Shown here: positions 1-7,698 of the stretch, in pieces
Numbering within the stretch: the stretch's first letter is position 1
How the letters are laid out: every line of letters begins with the position of its first letter
Assembly (NCBI GenBank): GCA_015059375.1
Contig: SVAN01000009.1
Span: forward strand, 1 to 40,675
Origin: Bacillota bacterium
GTDB taxonomy: Bacteria > Bacillota_I > Bacilli_A > RF39 > UBA660
Direction of reading: 5' to 3'
Length of the DNA: 40,675 nt
Position numbers and translations under genes: made by a program
Notes under the pieces: model-generated
What the model was told of the DNA's origin: nothing
Seen by the model: only the letters and a program-made list of their open reading frames with translations
The model's database searches: none

Positions 1-16
1 ATTTTTCTCTTGCCAT
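1..16 (-). CDS. tuf: Elongation factor Tu, first codons only (partial)
   Basis: Only the start codon and the next four codons are in the window. They read Met-Ala-Arg-Glu-Lys, the usual EF-Tu N-terminus. A strong ribosome site (AAGGAGG, complement of 27-33) lies about ten bases upstream. The position directly after fusA is the classic str-operon order rpsL-rpsG-fusA-tuf. EF-Tu delivers aminoacyl-tRNA to the ribosome. The identification rests on five residues plus context. Confidence 0.75.
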
Positions 17-47
17 ATAATATTTCCTCCTTTTCTTATACTATTAT

Positions 48-76
48 ATTTTATCTAATGCCTGAATAAAATTCAA
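48..76 (-). promoter_or_regulatory. Candidate tuf promoter
   Basis: In the fusA-tuf gap the minus strand reads TTGAAT, 17 bases, TAAAAT, about 30 bases before the tuf start. This would let tuf be transcribed beyond read-through from the str operon, as is common for tuf. Seen as a sequence match only. Confidence 0.45.
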
Positions 77-84
77 GTATTATT

Positions 85-2157
85 TTAGTTTACGCCGTTT
101 TTCTTGATGATTTCTTCTGAGATTGATTTTGGCACTTCTTCATAGTGATCCATGAACATAGTAAATGTTCCACGGCCTTGGGTATTACTTCTTAGTGAAG
201 TAGCATAACCAAACATTTCAGCAAGTGGAACCATAGCCTTGATTGATAAAGCATTTCCTCTTGATTCGTTGCCCATAGGTTTACCACGTCTACTAGTTAA
301 GTCACCCATTACATTTCCTAAATATTCTTCAGGAACTACAACTTCAACTCTCATGATTGGTTCAAGTAAAACTGGTTTACATTTTTTAGCAGCTTCTTTT
401 AATGCAAGCGATGCTGCAACTTTAAATGCCATTTCTGATGAGTCAACATCATGATATGATCCGTCAAATAATGTAGCTTTTACATCAACAAGTGGATATC
501 CAGCAAGTACACCACCAGCCATAGCTTCTTGTAATCCTTTATCAGTAACTGGGATATATTCACGAGGAACAACACCACCTACTACTGCATCTACGAATTC
601 ATAACCTTTTTCAGGATTTGGTTCAAATCTAACCCAAACGTGACCATATTGTCCACGACCACCTGATTGTTTAATATATTTACCTTCACATTCAGCAGTC
701 ATTGTTAATGTTTCACGATAAGCAACTTGTGGTTTACCAACGTTACAATCAACGCTAAATTCTCTACGCATTCTTTCAACTAATACGTCTAAGTGTAATT
801 CACCCATACCACTAATAACAGTTTGACCTGTTTCATGGTCAGTATGATATTTAAAAGATGGATCTTCATCTGCTAATTTTTGTAATGCAACAGCCATCTT
901 ATCTTGATCTGATTTACTTTTTGGTTCAATTGCAAGATCAATAACTGGTTCTGGAATTTCCATACCTTTCAATAAAACTGCATTTTTTTCATCACATAAT
1001 GTATCAGCAGTACCAGTATCTTTTAAACCAACTGCAGCTGCAATTTCACCAGCATATACGCAATCAATTTCTTTTCTTTGATTAGCGTGCATTTGTAAGA
1101 TACGACCTACTCTTTCTTTTTCGCCTTTGGTTGAATTTAATACATAACTACCACTTTGTAGTTTTCCAGAATACACTCTGAAGAATGTAAGCGTTCCTAC
1201 AAACGGATCTGTCATAACTTTAAAAGCTAATGCAGTGAAAGGTTCATTATCATCAGCTTTTCTTAAAACATCGTTACCTTTTAAATCAACACACTCAGCA
1301 GCGCCAATATCAGTTGGACTAGGTAAATAATCAATAACTGCATCTAAAGCAAACTTAATACCAATGTTTGCTTTTGCGCTACCTGGCATAACTGGGAAAA
1401 ATTCTACAGCTAAAGTTCCCTTTCTAATAGCTTTTTTTACCATATCAACAGGGATATCTTCGCCTTCTAGATATTTTTCCATTAATTCATCATCAAATTC
1501 TGCAGCAGCTTCAATTAAATCCGTTCTTTTTTCTTCAATCAAATCTTTTAAATCAGCAGGAATATCAACTTCTTCGTAAGCTTCATCAGCATCACCGCTA
1601 AATATCATTGCTTTACGATTAAGAATATCAATAATTCCTTTAAAATCTGATTCTGCTCCAATTGGCCAAGCAATTGGTTTAGCATTTACCCCTAGTCTTT
1701 TATCAATTGTTTCAAGACTGTATTGATAATCTGCTCCCATCTTGTCCATTTTGTTTGCGAAAATCATTCTCGGAACTTTAAATTCTGTAGCTTGACGCCA
1801 AACTGTTTCAGTTTGTGGTTCAACACCATTTTGTGCATCGATTACAGTTACTGCCCCATCTAATACTCTTAGGCTTCGTTCTACTTCGATTGTAAAATCT
1901 ACGTGACCTGGAGTATCGATAATATTTAAACGGTATCCATTCCAATGAGCTGTTGTTGCTGCTGAAGTAATTGTGATACCTCTTTCTTTTTCTTGGTCCA
2001 TCCAGTCCATTTGAGACTCACCATCGTGAGTTTCTCCAATTTTATGGATTCTTCCTGTATGATATAAAACTCTCTCTGTAAATGTTGTTTTACCAGCATC
2101 AATATGAGCCATTATACCAATATTTCTTGTATTATTTAATGAAACATCTCTTGCCAT
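85..2157 (-). CDS. fusA: Elongation factor G
   Basis: EF-G is the ribosomal translocase GTPase that moves tRNAs and mRNA after peptide-bond formation. The 690-residue product has the usual length. The GTP-binding motifs are clear: AHIDAGKTT (P-loop, about residues 17-25), the RGITI switch region, DTPGH (G3, about 82-86) and NKMD (G4, about 136-139). Domains II to V follow, with the [10 protein letters not shown] segment of domain IV. The gene starts six bases after the rpsG stop codon and has only a weak ribosome site, so translational coupling to rpsG is likely. It is the third gene of rpsL-rpsG-fusA, with tuf next. Confidence 0.98.
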   Translation of the reverse strand: MARDVSLNNTRNIGIMAHIDAGKTTFTERVLYHTGRIHKIGETHDGESQMDWMDQEKERGITITSAATTAHWNGYRLNIIDTPGHVDFTIEVERSLRVLDGAVTVIDAQNGVEPQTETVWRQATEFKVPRMIFANKMDKMGADYQYSLETIDKRLGVNAKPIAWPIGAESDFKGIIDILNRKAMIFSGDADEAYEEVDIPADLKDLIEEKRTDLIEAAAEFDDELMEKYLEGEDIPVDMVKKAIRKGTLAVEFFPVMPGSAKANIGIKFALDAVIDYLPSPTDIGAAECVDLKGNDVLRKADDNEPFTALAFKVMTDPFVGTLTFFRVYSGKLQSGSYVLNSTKGEKERVGRILQMHANQRKEIDCVYAGEIAAAVGLKDTGTADTLCDEKNAVLLKGMEIPEPVIDLAIEPKSKSDQDKMAVALQKLADEDPSFKYHTDHETGQTVISGMGELHLDVLVERMRREFSVDCNVGKPQVAYRETLTMTAECEGKYIKQSGGRGQYGHVWVRFEPNPEKGYEFVDAVVGGVVPREYIPVTDKGLQEAMAGGVLAGYPLVDVKATLFDGSYHDVDSSEMAFKVAASLALKEAAKKCKPVLLEPIMRVEVVVPEEYLGNVMGDLTSRRGKPMGNESRGNALSIKAMVPLAEMFGYATSLRSNTQGRGTFTMFMDHYEEVPKSISEEIIKKNGVN

Positions 2158-2163
2158 AAATAA

Positions 2164-2631
2164 TTACCATCTATAATGAGCGAACGCTTTATTAGCTTCA
2201 GCCATCTTGTGCATGTCTTCTCTTTTCTTAACTGCACCACCTACACCTTTAGCAGCATCCATAATCTCATTAGCTAAATTAATAGCCATGCCCTTTCCAT
2301 TTCTTAGTTTTGCATAATTTACTAACCAACGAAGTGCTAAAGCTTGAGATCTTTCGCTTGATACTTCAATTGGAACTTGGTAATTGCTACCACCAACACG
2401 ACGAGATTTAACTTCTAATGCTGGTTTAATATTTTCTAATGCTTCGTTATAAACATCCATTGCTTGGCGTTTTGTTTCTTTTTCAATTATTTTAAAAGCA
2501 TCATATAAAATAGTTTGAGCTGTACCTTTTTTTCCATCAACCATAATAGTATTAATTAATCTAGTTACTACCTTAGAATTATATATAGGATCTGGAAGTA
2601 CATCTCTTTTTACTGCTCTTCTTTTACGCAT
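2164..2631 (-). CDS. rpsG: 30S ribosomal protein S7
   Basis: S7 nucleates assembly of the 30S head and contacts the E-site tRNA. The 155-residue product starts [15 protein letters not shown] and ends in the typical NKAFAHYRW tail. The [13 protein letters not shown] segment is a hallmark of the family. A clear AAGGAGGAAG ribosome site precedes the ATG. It lies 31 bases after rpsL and six bases before fusA, so it is the middle gene of the str operon. Confidence 0.98.
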   Translation of the reverse strand: MRKRRAVKRDVLPDPIYNSKVVTRLINTIMVDGKKGTAQTILYDAFKIIEKETKRQAMDVYNEALENIKPALEVKSRRVGGSNYQVPIEVSSERSQALALRWLVNYAKLRNGKGMAINLANEIMDAAKGVGGAVKKREDMHKMAEANKAFAHYRW

Positions 2632-2662
2632 TTTTCTTCCTCCTTTATTTATTTTTGCCTAA

Positions 2663-3073
2663 TTACTTAGGTCTTTTTGTACCATATTTACTTCTACCTT
2701 GTTTACGGTCTTCAACTCCATGAGTATCTAATGTACCGCGGACAATATGATAACGAACACCGATTAAGTCTTTTACACGACCACCACGTACTAATACTAC
2801 GCTGTGTTCTTGTAAGTTATGTCCTTCACCTGGAATATAAGCATCGATTTCTTTTCCATTTGAAAGTCTAACACGAGCATACTTTCTTAAAGCTGAGTTA
2901 GGTTTCTTAGGTGTTTTTGTTCCTACACGAGTACATACTCCTCTTTTTTGTGGACTCTTATTATCAGTTTGTTTTCTTTCAATAGTGTTGAATCCCACGT
3001 TTAAAACAGGACTTTTACTCTTTCTAGTTTTATTCCCACGGCTTTTCTTTACAAGTTGATTAATTGTTGGCAT
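2663..3073 (-). CDS. rpsL: 30S ribosomal protein S12
   Basis: S12 is part of the decoding centre. The start is placed at 3073, giving [13 protein letters not shown], the normal S12 N-terminus. An upstream in-frame ATG at 3097 would add eight residues, but the GGGAGGAAG ribosome site (complement of 3079-3087) lies between the two and serves the shorter form. The product is 136 residues. The conserved decoding segment [13 protein letters not shown], with the lysine that is the classic streptomycin-resistance position, and the second conserved stretch [13 protein letters not shown] are both present and look wild type. Confidence 0.97.
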   Translation of the reverse strand: MPTINQLVKKSRGNKTRKSKSPVLNVGFNTIERKQTDNKSPQKRGVCTRVGTKTPKKPNSALRKYARVRLSNGKEIDAYIPGEGHNLQEHSVVLVRGGRVKDLIGVRYHIVRGTLDTHGVEDRKQGRSKYGTKRPK

Positions 3074-3168
3074 TTTTCTTCCTCCCTTCATTAACACACA
3101 ACCTGGTGTATCATTTTCCCCATTAAATTAGGTCCAATCAAAGACTGAACCCAAATAAACGCATAATT

Positions 3169-3197
3169 AATATATCAATTTATTACTATATTGTCAA
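3169..3197 (-). promoter_or_regulatory. str operon promoter
   Basis: The minus strand has TTGACA at 3192-3197, a 17-base spacer and TATATT at 3169-3174, just after the pilin-like gene. The predicted leader of about 90 bases carries a short ACAC/GTGT hairpin next to the rpsL ribosome site. The str operon can therefore start independently of the genes upstream. Confidence 0.7.
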
Positions 3198-3202
3198 CAA
3201 AT

Positions 3203-3580
3203 TTATTCGTATATTTCATTATATCCAGAGGATGTAAAATTCATACAACTAATATATGAAGTATATTCACTTTCTTCGTAAACAACATAGCCTTTACACT
3301 CATTCCCTTTATCGTCAGCAAATGATTCAAGATATCCCAAGCGTTTTAAATCTGAAACTGAAACAATAACCTTATTTTCCTTTAAATCATATTCACTTAC
3401 ATAACGCATTGCTTTGGTTTGCAAACGAGTTTCTAAACTGGCATAAGTTATTCCATCTTGACCGTCCAAATTATTATAAAGCACATATATATAATATGAT
3501 GCAAAGAATAATAATAGAAGCAACACTGAACTAAATACAATCATTTCAGGAAAACCCCATCCTTTATTATTAAGTTTCAT
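3203..3580 (-). CDS. Prepilin-like membrane protein, function unknown
   Basis: The 125-residue product begins MKLNNKGWGFPEMI followed by about 22 hydrophobic residues. This matches the class III (type IV pilin-like) signal: a short positive leader ending in Gly7, then a mature segment with Glu at position 5 (G|WGFPE, against the common G|FTLIE), then a membrane helix. The C-terminal part (about 35-125) is a small polar domain with Cys near 94 and 111. No other pilus gene is in the window, so assembly into a filament is not shown. It starts two bases after its partner at 3583-3894 and occupies the place where rpoB and rpoC usually sit. It could equally be a pseudopilin remnant of a competence system. 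Confidence 0.65.
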   Translation of the reverse strand: MKLNNKGWGFPEMIVFSSVLLLLLFFASYYIYVLYNNLDGQDGITYASLETRLQTKAMRYVSEYDLKENKVIVSVSDLKRLGYLESFADDKGNECKGYVVYEESEYTSYISCMNFTSSGYNEIYE

Positions 3581-3582
3581 TA

Positions 3583-3894
3583 TTATTTATCACCGCTTTT
3601 TCTAACAAAATCTTTGAAAATCAAAGTAAATTCTTTCGCAGAAATTGAATCGTCTATTGTATAGTGATATTCACGATATTTATATAATATTCCATAACAA
3701 GTAAGAGAATATTCATCATTATCCTCAATATCGCGATATTGTCCCATACAAATTAATGGTTTTTTATCAATTTTAACACGATATAAATTAGTTAACACTA
3801 ACGAAAACCACAAGATTACCGTTCCCAATAAACAAAAACATATTATTTTAATTTTTCTTCTTGTGTTTGCTAACTTTTGCTCTGGAGTTATCAT
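3583..3894 (-). CDS. Small single-pass membrane protein, unknown
   Basis: I do not recognise a family. The 103-residue product has a basic cytoplasmic N-terminus, one membrane helix (about residues 15-36) and an extracellular domain of about 65 residues rich in Tyr, with two cysteines (LICMGQY and LTCYGIL) that could form a disulfide. It is the first gene of a two-gene unit with the prepilin-like protein, separated by two bases, which suggests the two products act together. A GGTGAT ribosome site precedes the ATG. Confidence 0.65.
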   Translation of the reverse strand: MITPEQKLANTRRKIKIICFCLLGTVILWFSLVLTNLYRVKIDKKPLICMGQYRDIEDNDEYSLTCYGILYKYREYHYTIDDSISAKEFTLIFKDFVRKSGDK

Positions 3895-3911
3895 ATATTA
3901 TCACCATTTTA

Positions 3912-3940
3912 AGTATAAAATAGTTCCTATTTTTTTTCAA
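3912..3940 (-). promoter_or_regulatory. Promoter of the two-gene pilin-like unit
   Basis: The minus strand has TTGAAA, a 17-base spacer and TATACT. The predicted start gives a very short leader of about ten bases. The -35 box abuts the T-run of the rplL terminator. Confidence 0.6.
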
Positions 3941-3941
3941 C

Positions 3942-3964
3942 AAAAAACCCACATTAGTGGGTTT
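3942..3964 (-). terminator. Terminator of the rplJ-rplL operon
   Basis: The transcript forms an eight-base-pair stem (AAACCCAC / GTGGGTTT) with a TAAT loop, followed by T residues, 17 bases after the rplL stop codon. It separates the ribosomal operon from the pilin-like pair. Confidence 0.85.
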
Positions 3965-3980
3965 AATTGACTAAAGTAAA

Positions 3981-4349
3981 TTAAGCTAATTCAACTTCAG
4001 CGCCAGCTTCAGTTAATTGAGTTTTAATTGCTTCAGCTTCATCTGCAGCAACGTTTTCTTTAATATTTCCACCGTTATCTGCAAGAGCCTTAGCTTCAAC
4101 TAATCCTAAGCCAGTAATTTCCTTAATGATTTTAATAACAGCAATTTTATTGCCACCAGCTGATTTTAATACAACTGTCTTAGTTGCAGATCCAGCATCT
4201 TCAGCTTGTGCAGCAGGAGCAGCAGCAACTGCTACAGCACTAGGATCTACACCAAATTCTTCTTTCATAGCGTCAACTAATTCCTTAACTTCAAGAATAG
4301 TCATTTCTTTTAATGCGCTAATAAAATCTTCTTTTGTTAATTTTGCCAT
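3981..4349 (-). CDS. rplL: 50S ribosomal protein L7/L12
   Basis: L7/L12 forms the flexible stalk that recruits translation factors. The start is set at 4349 (MAKLTKEDF), giving 122 residues; a longer reading from 4379 would run back into rplJ and lacks a ribosome site, while GGAGGGAGAAG precedes 4349. The N-terminal dimerisation helices, the Ala-rich hinge (about residues 38-55) and the C-terminal domain with the KIAVIKIIKEITGLGL signature are present. It follows rplJ by one base, as expected for coupled stalk proteins. Confidence 0.97.
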   Translation of the reverse strand: MAKLTKEDFISALKEMTILEVKELVDAMKEEFGVDPSAVAVAAAPAAQAEDAGSATKTVVLKSAGGNKIAVIKIIKEITGLGLVEAKALADNGGNIKENVAADEAEAIKTQLTEAGAEVELA

Positions 4350-4350
4350 A

Positions 4351-4848
4351 TTATTCTTCTCCCTCCATTTTTTCGGCATAAAGATTTAATGCTATGCTTA
4401 AATCTCTTACGTATTGAATCATTCCACTTGCCAACATAGTAAGTAGTCCATCTCTTGATGGTATAGATGCGTATTCTTTAATTACATTCTTATCAGATAC
4501 AGATCCACTCAATACACCTACACGAATATCAAGTTTATCATGATCTTTTGCGTAATTAGAAATAATTTTAATTGGTTCTAATAAATCAGCTCCAAATAAA
4601 ATTGCGTTTGGACCTTCAAGAAATTCTGTAATGTCAATTTTTAATTCGTCGCAAGCTAGCTTTAGTAAAGTATTTTTATATACCTTAACTTCAGCATTAG
4701 CTTCTTTTAGTTTAGTTCTAAGTTCTGTAAGTTCAGCAACAGTTAAACCTTGATATTGAAACAAAATAACTGACTCACTATTTTTAATTTTATCAATTAT
4801 TTCACTTACTACTAGCTTCTTTTCTTCTAGAATTCTCTCGCTTGCCAT
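4351..4848 (-). CDS. rplJ: 50S ribosomal protein L10
   Basis: L10 anchors L7/L12 dimers to the ribosome and represses its own operon by binding the leader RNA. The 165-residue product has the typical N-terminal RNA-binding part (SESVILFQYQGLTVAELTELR) and a C-terminal helix ending in LNLYAEKMEGEE that carries L7/L12. It is preceded by its own promoter and an L10-leader attenuator, and followed immediately by rplL. Confidence 0.97.
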   Translation of the reverse strand: MASERILEEKKLVVSEIIDKIKNSESVILFQYQGLTVAELTELRTKLKEANAEVKVYKNTLLKLACDELKIDITEFLEGPNAILFGADLLEPIKIISNYAKDHDKLDIRVGVLSGSVSDKNVIKEYASIPSRDGLLTMLASGMIQYVRDLSIALNLYAEKMEGEE

Positions 4849-4978
4849 ATTTCCTCCTTATTATATTTAGAAAAAACTTCCCATGGGGAAGTTTAAAAAG
4901 ACTTAAAACTTTCCCCTCGGCAGGATGTTCTTTTTAAGCCATTAGGCTCCTACTGTCTTTGGTTCTCCGTTTTTCCTA
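4849..4978 (-). ncRNA. L10 leader RNA
   Basis: The 5' leader of rplJ-rplL shows the family's conserved core GACAGTAGGAGCC and, after the intervening stem, the ATCCTGCCGAGG element. It is followed by an intrinsic terminator (4871-4894). An upstream GGGGAAAGTTT can pair with AAACTTCCCC of the terminator's first arm with one bulge, giving an alternative antiterminator. By analogy with the known family, free L10 (with L7/L12) binds the core and shifts folding to termination. Confidence 0.9.
4871..4894 (-). terminator. Attenuator terminator in the L10 leader
   Basis: The transcript has a nine-base-pair perfect stem (AAACTTCCC / GGGAAGTTT), a three-base loop and a T-run. It lies between the L10-binding core and the rplJ ribosome site. 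Confidence 0.85.
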
Positions 4979-4984
4979 TTCGAT

Positions 4985-5013
4985 ATTATAGTATAGTTTT
5001 TATTAATTGTCAA
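4985..5013 (-). promoter_or_regulatory. Consensus promoter of rplJ-rplL inside the end of rplA
   Basis: The minus strand has a perfect TTGACA (5008-5013), a 17-base spacer and a perfect TATAAT (4985-4990). The -35 box lies within the last codons of rplA. The predicted start near 4978 gives a leader of about 130 bases that contains the whole L10 leader fold. Confidence 0.85.
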
Positions 5014-5701
5014 AACTATTTTTATTAATTCTAATACCAGGTCCCATTGTAGAAGAAACTACAATATTTTGAATTAAAGCACCTTTAACTGTATTAGGTT
5101 TATTTTTTGAAATTGTAGAAACAACATATTTTAAATTTTCTTCTAAAGCTTGTTCAGTAAATGAAGCTTTTCCGATAATGGTATGAATATTTCCATAACT
5201 ATCAGTACGATACTCAATCATACCTTTCTTAATGTCAGCTATAGCATTTTCTACTTTTGGTGTAACAGTACCAGTTTTAGGATTAGGCATTAAACCTCTA
5301 GGTCCTAAAATGTTACCAATTTTACCAACTTCCGGCATCATATCAGGAGTTGCAACAATAATGTCAAAATCCAACCAATTTTCAGATTTGATTTTTTCAA
5401 TTAAATCTTTATCTCCAACATAGTCTGCACCAGCATTTTTAGCTATTTCTGCTTGTTCACCTTTAGCTAGTACTAAAATTCTTTTTGATTTACCACTACC
5501 ATTTGGTAAAACAAGTGAACCACGTAATAATTGATCTTGTTTCTTAGGGTCAACATTAAGTTTTAAAGCAACTTCAATGGTACTATCAAATTTTGTGATT
5601 GAAGTTTCTTTTACTAGTTTAATTGCATCAGTAATTGAATAACTTTGATTCTTATCAACCTTACTTGATGCTTCCACATATTTCTTTCCAGTCTTTCTCA
5701 T
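5003..5701 (-). CDS. rplA: 50S ribosomal protein L1
   Basis: L1 forms the mobile stalk at the E site and is a translational repressor of the L11 operon. The 232-residue product starts MRKTGKKYVEAS and carries the conserved GPRGLMPNPKTGTV loop and the RTDSYGNIHTIIGK segment of the RNA-binding domain. An AGGAGGG ribosome site precedes the ATG. It lies 48 bases after rplK in the same transcript. Its last codons contain the rplJ promoter. Confidence 0.97.
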   Translation of the reverse strand: MRKTGKKYVEASSKVDKNQSYSITDAIKLVKETSITKFDSTIEVALKLNVDPKKQDQLLRGSLVLPNGSGKSKRILVLAKGEQAEIAKNAGADYVGDKDLIEKIKSENWLDFDIIVATPDMMPEVGKIGNILGPRGLMPNPKTGTVTPKVENAIADIKKGMIEYRTDSYGNIHTIIGKASFTEQALEENLKYVVSTISKNKPNTVKGALIQNIVVSSTMGPGIRINKNSFDN

Positions 5702-5749
5702 TTATTTCCCTCCTAACTGTGGTTTATTAGCGGATAAAATTTATGTTCA

Positions 5750-6343
5750 TTATTCAGCTGTTTCTTCAGCTTCGTTTTCTTCAGGAATTTCCATAGATGT
5801 TGCTTCAGCCATTTCTTGAGCTTCAGCTTCAAGTTCGGCAAGTTGAGATTCACGTTTAGCTCTTTCAGCTTCTTCTCTCTTAGCTTCTGCAGCTTGTTCT
5901 TGAAGTTCAGCGTCATTATAACCTTTAACAGCAATTCCCATATTTCTTGCTGTACCTGCAATAATTTCCATTGCAGCGTCTACATCATAAGCATTTAAAT
6001 CAGGTAACTTTGTTTCTGCTATCTTTTTTAAATCCTCTTTTGAAATTGTAGCAACAATTTCATTTGCTCCCTTAGATCCAGCTTTAGCGATTCCAGCAGC
6101 TTTCTTTAATAAGAATGCAGCAGGTGGAGTTTTTAATACGAAATCGAATGAACGATCATCATAAATAGTAATTTCACAAGGAACTACATCTCCCATTTTT
6201 TCTCTAGAAGCTTCATTAAACTTTGTACAAAATTCTTGTAAATTGATACCTGCAGGCCCTAAAACAGTCCCAACTGGTGGAGCTGGTGTAGCTTTACCGG
6301 CTTCAATTTGTAATTTTATTTTCTTTACGACTTCTTTAGCCAC
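5750..6343 (-). CDS. rplK: 50S ribosomal protein L11 with an acidic C-terminal extension
   Basis: L11 shapes the GTPase-associated centre. The start is set at the GTG at 6343 (read as Met-Ala-Lys-Glu-Val), eight bases after AGGAGG. An in-frame GTG at 6352 overlaps that ribosome site and is rejected. Residues 1-140 are ordinary L11, including PAPPVGTVLGPAGINLQEFC and the C-terminal IIAGTARNMGI. The family normally ends near residue 141, but here the frame continues for 57 residues of Glu/Ala/Arg-rich helix (NDAELQEQAAEAKREEAE) ending in a strongly acidic tail. No frameshift is needed. The role of the extension is unknown; it could be a charged helix protruding from the stalk base. Confidence 0.96.
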   Translation of the reverse strand: MAKEVVKKIKLQIEAGKATPAPPVGTVLGPAGINLQEFCTKFNEASREKMGDVVPCEITIYDDRSFDFVLKTPPAAFLLKKAAGIAKAGSKGANEIVATISKEDLKKIAETKLPDLNAYDVDAAMEIIAGTARNMGIAVKGYNDAELQEQAAEAKREEAERAKRESQLAELEAEAQEMAEATSMEIPEENEAEETAE

Positions 6344-6376
6344 GAAAAACACCTCCTATAAAATATCTTTTCATGT

Positions 6377-6410
6377 AAGTGGTATGGGCATCCGCTCTTC
6401 CCTCCCACTT
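6377..6410 (-). promoter_or_regulatory. Candidate L1-binding hairpin in the rplK leader
   Basis: Between promoter and ribosome site the transcript pairs AAGTGG with CCACTT around GGGAGG-AAGAGC-GGATGCCC. A GTGGGAGG ... ACCAC hairpin just before rplK is the usual form of the L1 autoregulation site in related bacteria and mimics the 23S L1 site. The hairpin is seen; L1 binding is inference. Confidence 0.5.
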
Positions 6411-6433
6411 GATGCAAATTAATTGCAACATAA

Positions 6434-6462
6434 ATACTAACACAAAAAATACAAATATACAA
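6434..6462 (-). promoter_or_regulatory. rplK-rplA promoter
   Basis: The minus strand has TTGTAT, a 17-base spacer and TAGTAT, giving a leader of about 85 bases. No secE or nusG gene lies upstream, so rplK is the first gene of this unit. Confidence 0.55.
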
Positions 6463-6557
6463 GTAAATCTGCATTTTATTATTATTTAATAATATTATTT
6501 TTTTGCATTTTCTTTCATTATTTTAATAAATAATGTGTTAATTATAAGCTTTTTTAA

Positions 6558-6586
6558 TTGCTTGCCACAAAAAATAGTGATATTAT
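6558..6586 (+). promoter_or_regulatory. Promoter of the Ig-like surface protein gene
   Basis: TTGCTT, a 17-base spacer and TATTAT, with TGA directly before the -10 box (extended -10). The start codon of the gene is 20 bases further on. The rest of 6463-6557 is AT-rich and I see nothing else in it. Confidence 0.6.
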
Positions 6587-6606
6587 AAATATGAGGATAG
6601 AGAGTT

Positions 6607-7662
6607 ATGGGAAAATTTTTTAATGGGAAAGTACGAAAAGACCGCGGCACTCTTATTAAATATGGTATCATTGCTGCCGGCGTACTTTTAATAATTATTT
6701 TATTTGTTCTTATATCCGCCGGAAAAAACAAGAACAAAGATGTTGTATTAGAACTTAATGAAGTAGTTACAGTTGAAGTTAATGGAGAATATCCAGCAAT
6801 AAAAGATTACTTCTCTAAATTTGAAAACTTTGATGAGAAATTAGTTGATATTACTGACTTTGATATAACTACTGTTGGCGAATACACTGTGACTGTTACG
6901 GCTGAAGGATATGGTTCAGAAGATATTACGGTAAATGTTATTGACACCACTGCTCCTGAATTAGTTTTAAAAAATGTTGAAATCGAATCTGGAGATACTT
7001 ATTATATAGAGGATTTTATTCACACATGCGAAGATAATTCGAATACAGAATGTATAGTAGAATATTATACTGAATCATTTGATCAAACAGGAAATCCTAT
7101 TGACTATTCATCATTTACCGAGGATGGTAAATATTTAATTAAAATCATCGCAAAAGACGAATCGGATAATACTAGTGATCCTAAAGATGTTTACTTAACC
7201 ATCGGAAACGATGAACAACCTGTTGAACCAGAACCTGTTACTTGTACATATGGAGATTTAACAATTAATCGTGAAACTCATTATTATCCAATTGCTGTAG
7301 TAGTTGGCGATCAAATTAACAATTGTGCATTAAACAGAGATTTATGGGATAGCGCAACAATTCAAGCTCCTGTAAAAACTTTTTATCAAAATGATTACGA
7401 AAGATTAAAAATTCAAATTAAAGCGGAATTAGAAAAAGAATTTCCAAAAGGCGCTAAAATAGTTGCTTACCCACATTTCATTGGAGTATTAAACGCTGAA
7501 TTAAAAGGACTAGTTGGTTACGCGGTTTACGTTAAAGTTTATGTAGCACCAGCAGATACATCAGGACAAGTTGATTCAGACGAAAATCTAAGATTAGCAT
7601 ATTACTTACGTAGTGATAAAACTCGTGAATACGAAATTAACAAATACAATCTTGCTGAATAA
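6607..7662 (+). CDS. Membrane-anchored protein with Ig-like domains
   Basis: The 351-residue product has a basic cytoplasmic head, one membrane helix (about residues 17-38) and an outside part. Residues 48-112 and 116-199 resemble bacterial Ig-like/DUF5011 beta-sandwich domains: the pattern 'GEYTVTVTAEGYGSEDITVNVIDTT', split here as GEYTVTVTAE and VNVIDTTAPELVL, is typical. A PVEPEP linker leads to an unassigned C-terminal domain (about 212-351) with a possible disulfide (Cys213 and the cysteine of NNC near 239). The domain type suggests a cell-envelope adhesion or scaffolding role, but no function can be named. It is transcribed alone and ends at a bidirectional terminator. Confidence 0.75.
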   Translation: MGKFFNGKVRKDRGTLIKYGIIAAGVLLIIILFVLISAGKNKNKDVVLELNEVVTVEVNGEYPAIKDYFSKFENFDEKLVDITDFDITTVGEYTVTVTAEGYGSEDITVNVIDTTAPELVLKNVEIESGDTYYIEDFIHTCEDNSNTECIVEYYTESFDQTGNPIDYSSFTEDGKYLIKIIAKDESDNTSDPKDVYLTIGNDEQPVEPEPVTCTYGDLTINRETHYYPIAVVVGDQINNCALNRDLWDSATIQAPVKTFYQNDYERLKIQIKAELEKEFPKGAKIVAYPHFIGVLNAELKGLVGYAVYVKVYVAPADTSGQVDSDENLRLAYYLRSDKTREYEINKYNLAE

Positions 7663-7698
7663 AAAAATAAGGATTTTAAATTTAATCCTTATTTTTTT
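7663..7698. terminator. Bidirectional terminator
   Basis: AAAAAATAAGGATT and AATCCTTATTTTTTT face each other around an AT loop, giving a stem with a T-run in either direction. It serves the convergent genes ending at 7662 and 7682. Confidence 0.85.

Noticed and set aside
3074-3097. rpsL start at the upstream ATG
   Set aside because: The ribosome site lies inside that extension and S12 proteins begin MPTINQL.
5713-5961. Open frame of 82 codons on the minus strand over the end of rplK
   Set aside because: It is a +1-frame shadow of the Glu/Ala/Lys-rich rplK tail, low in complexity and with no ribosome site.
6463-6557. Possible small RNA or terminator in the rplK upstream gap
   Set aside because: The sequence is AT-rich with only weak self-complementarity (AATAATATTATT) and has no gene to terminate.
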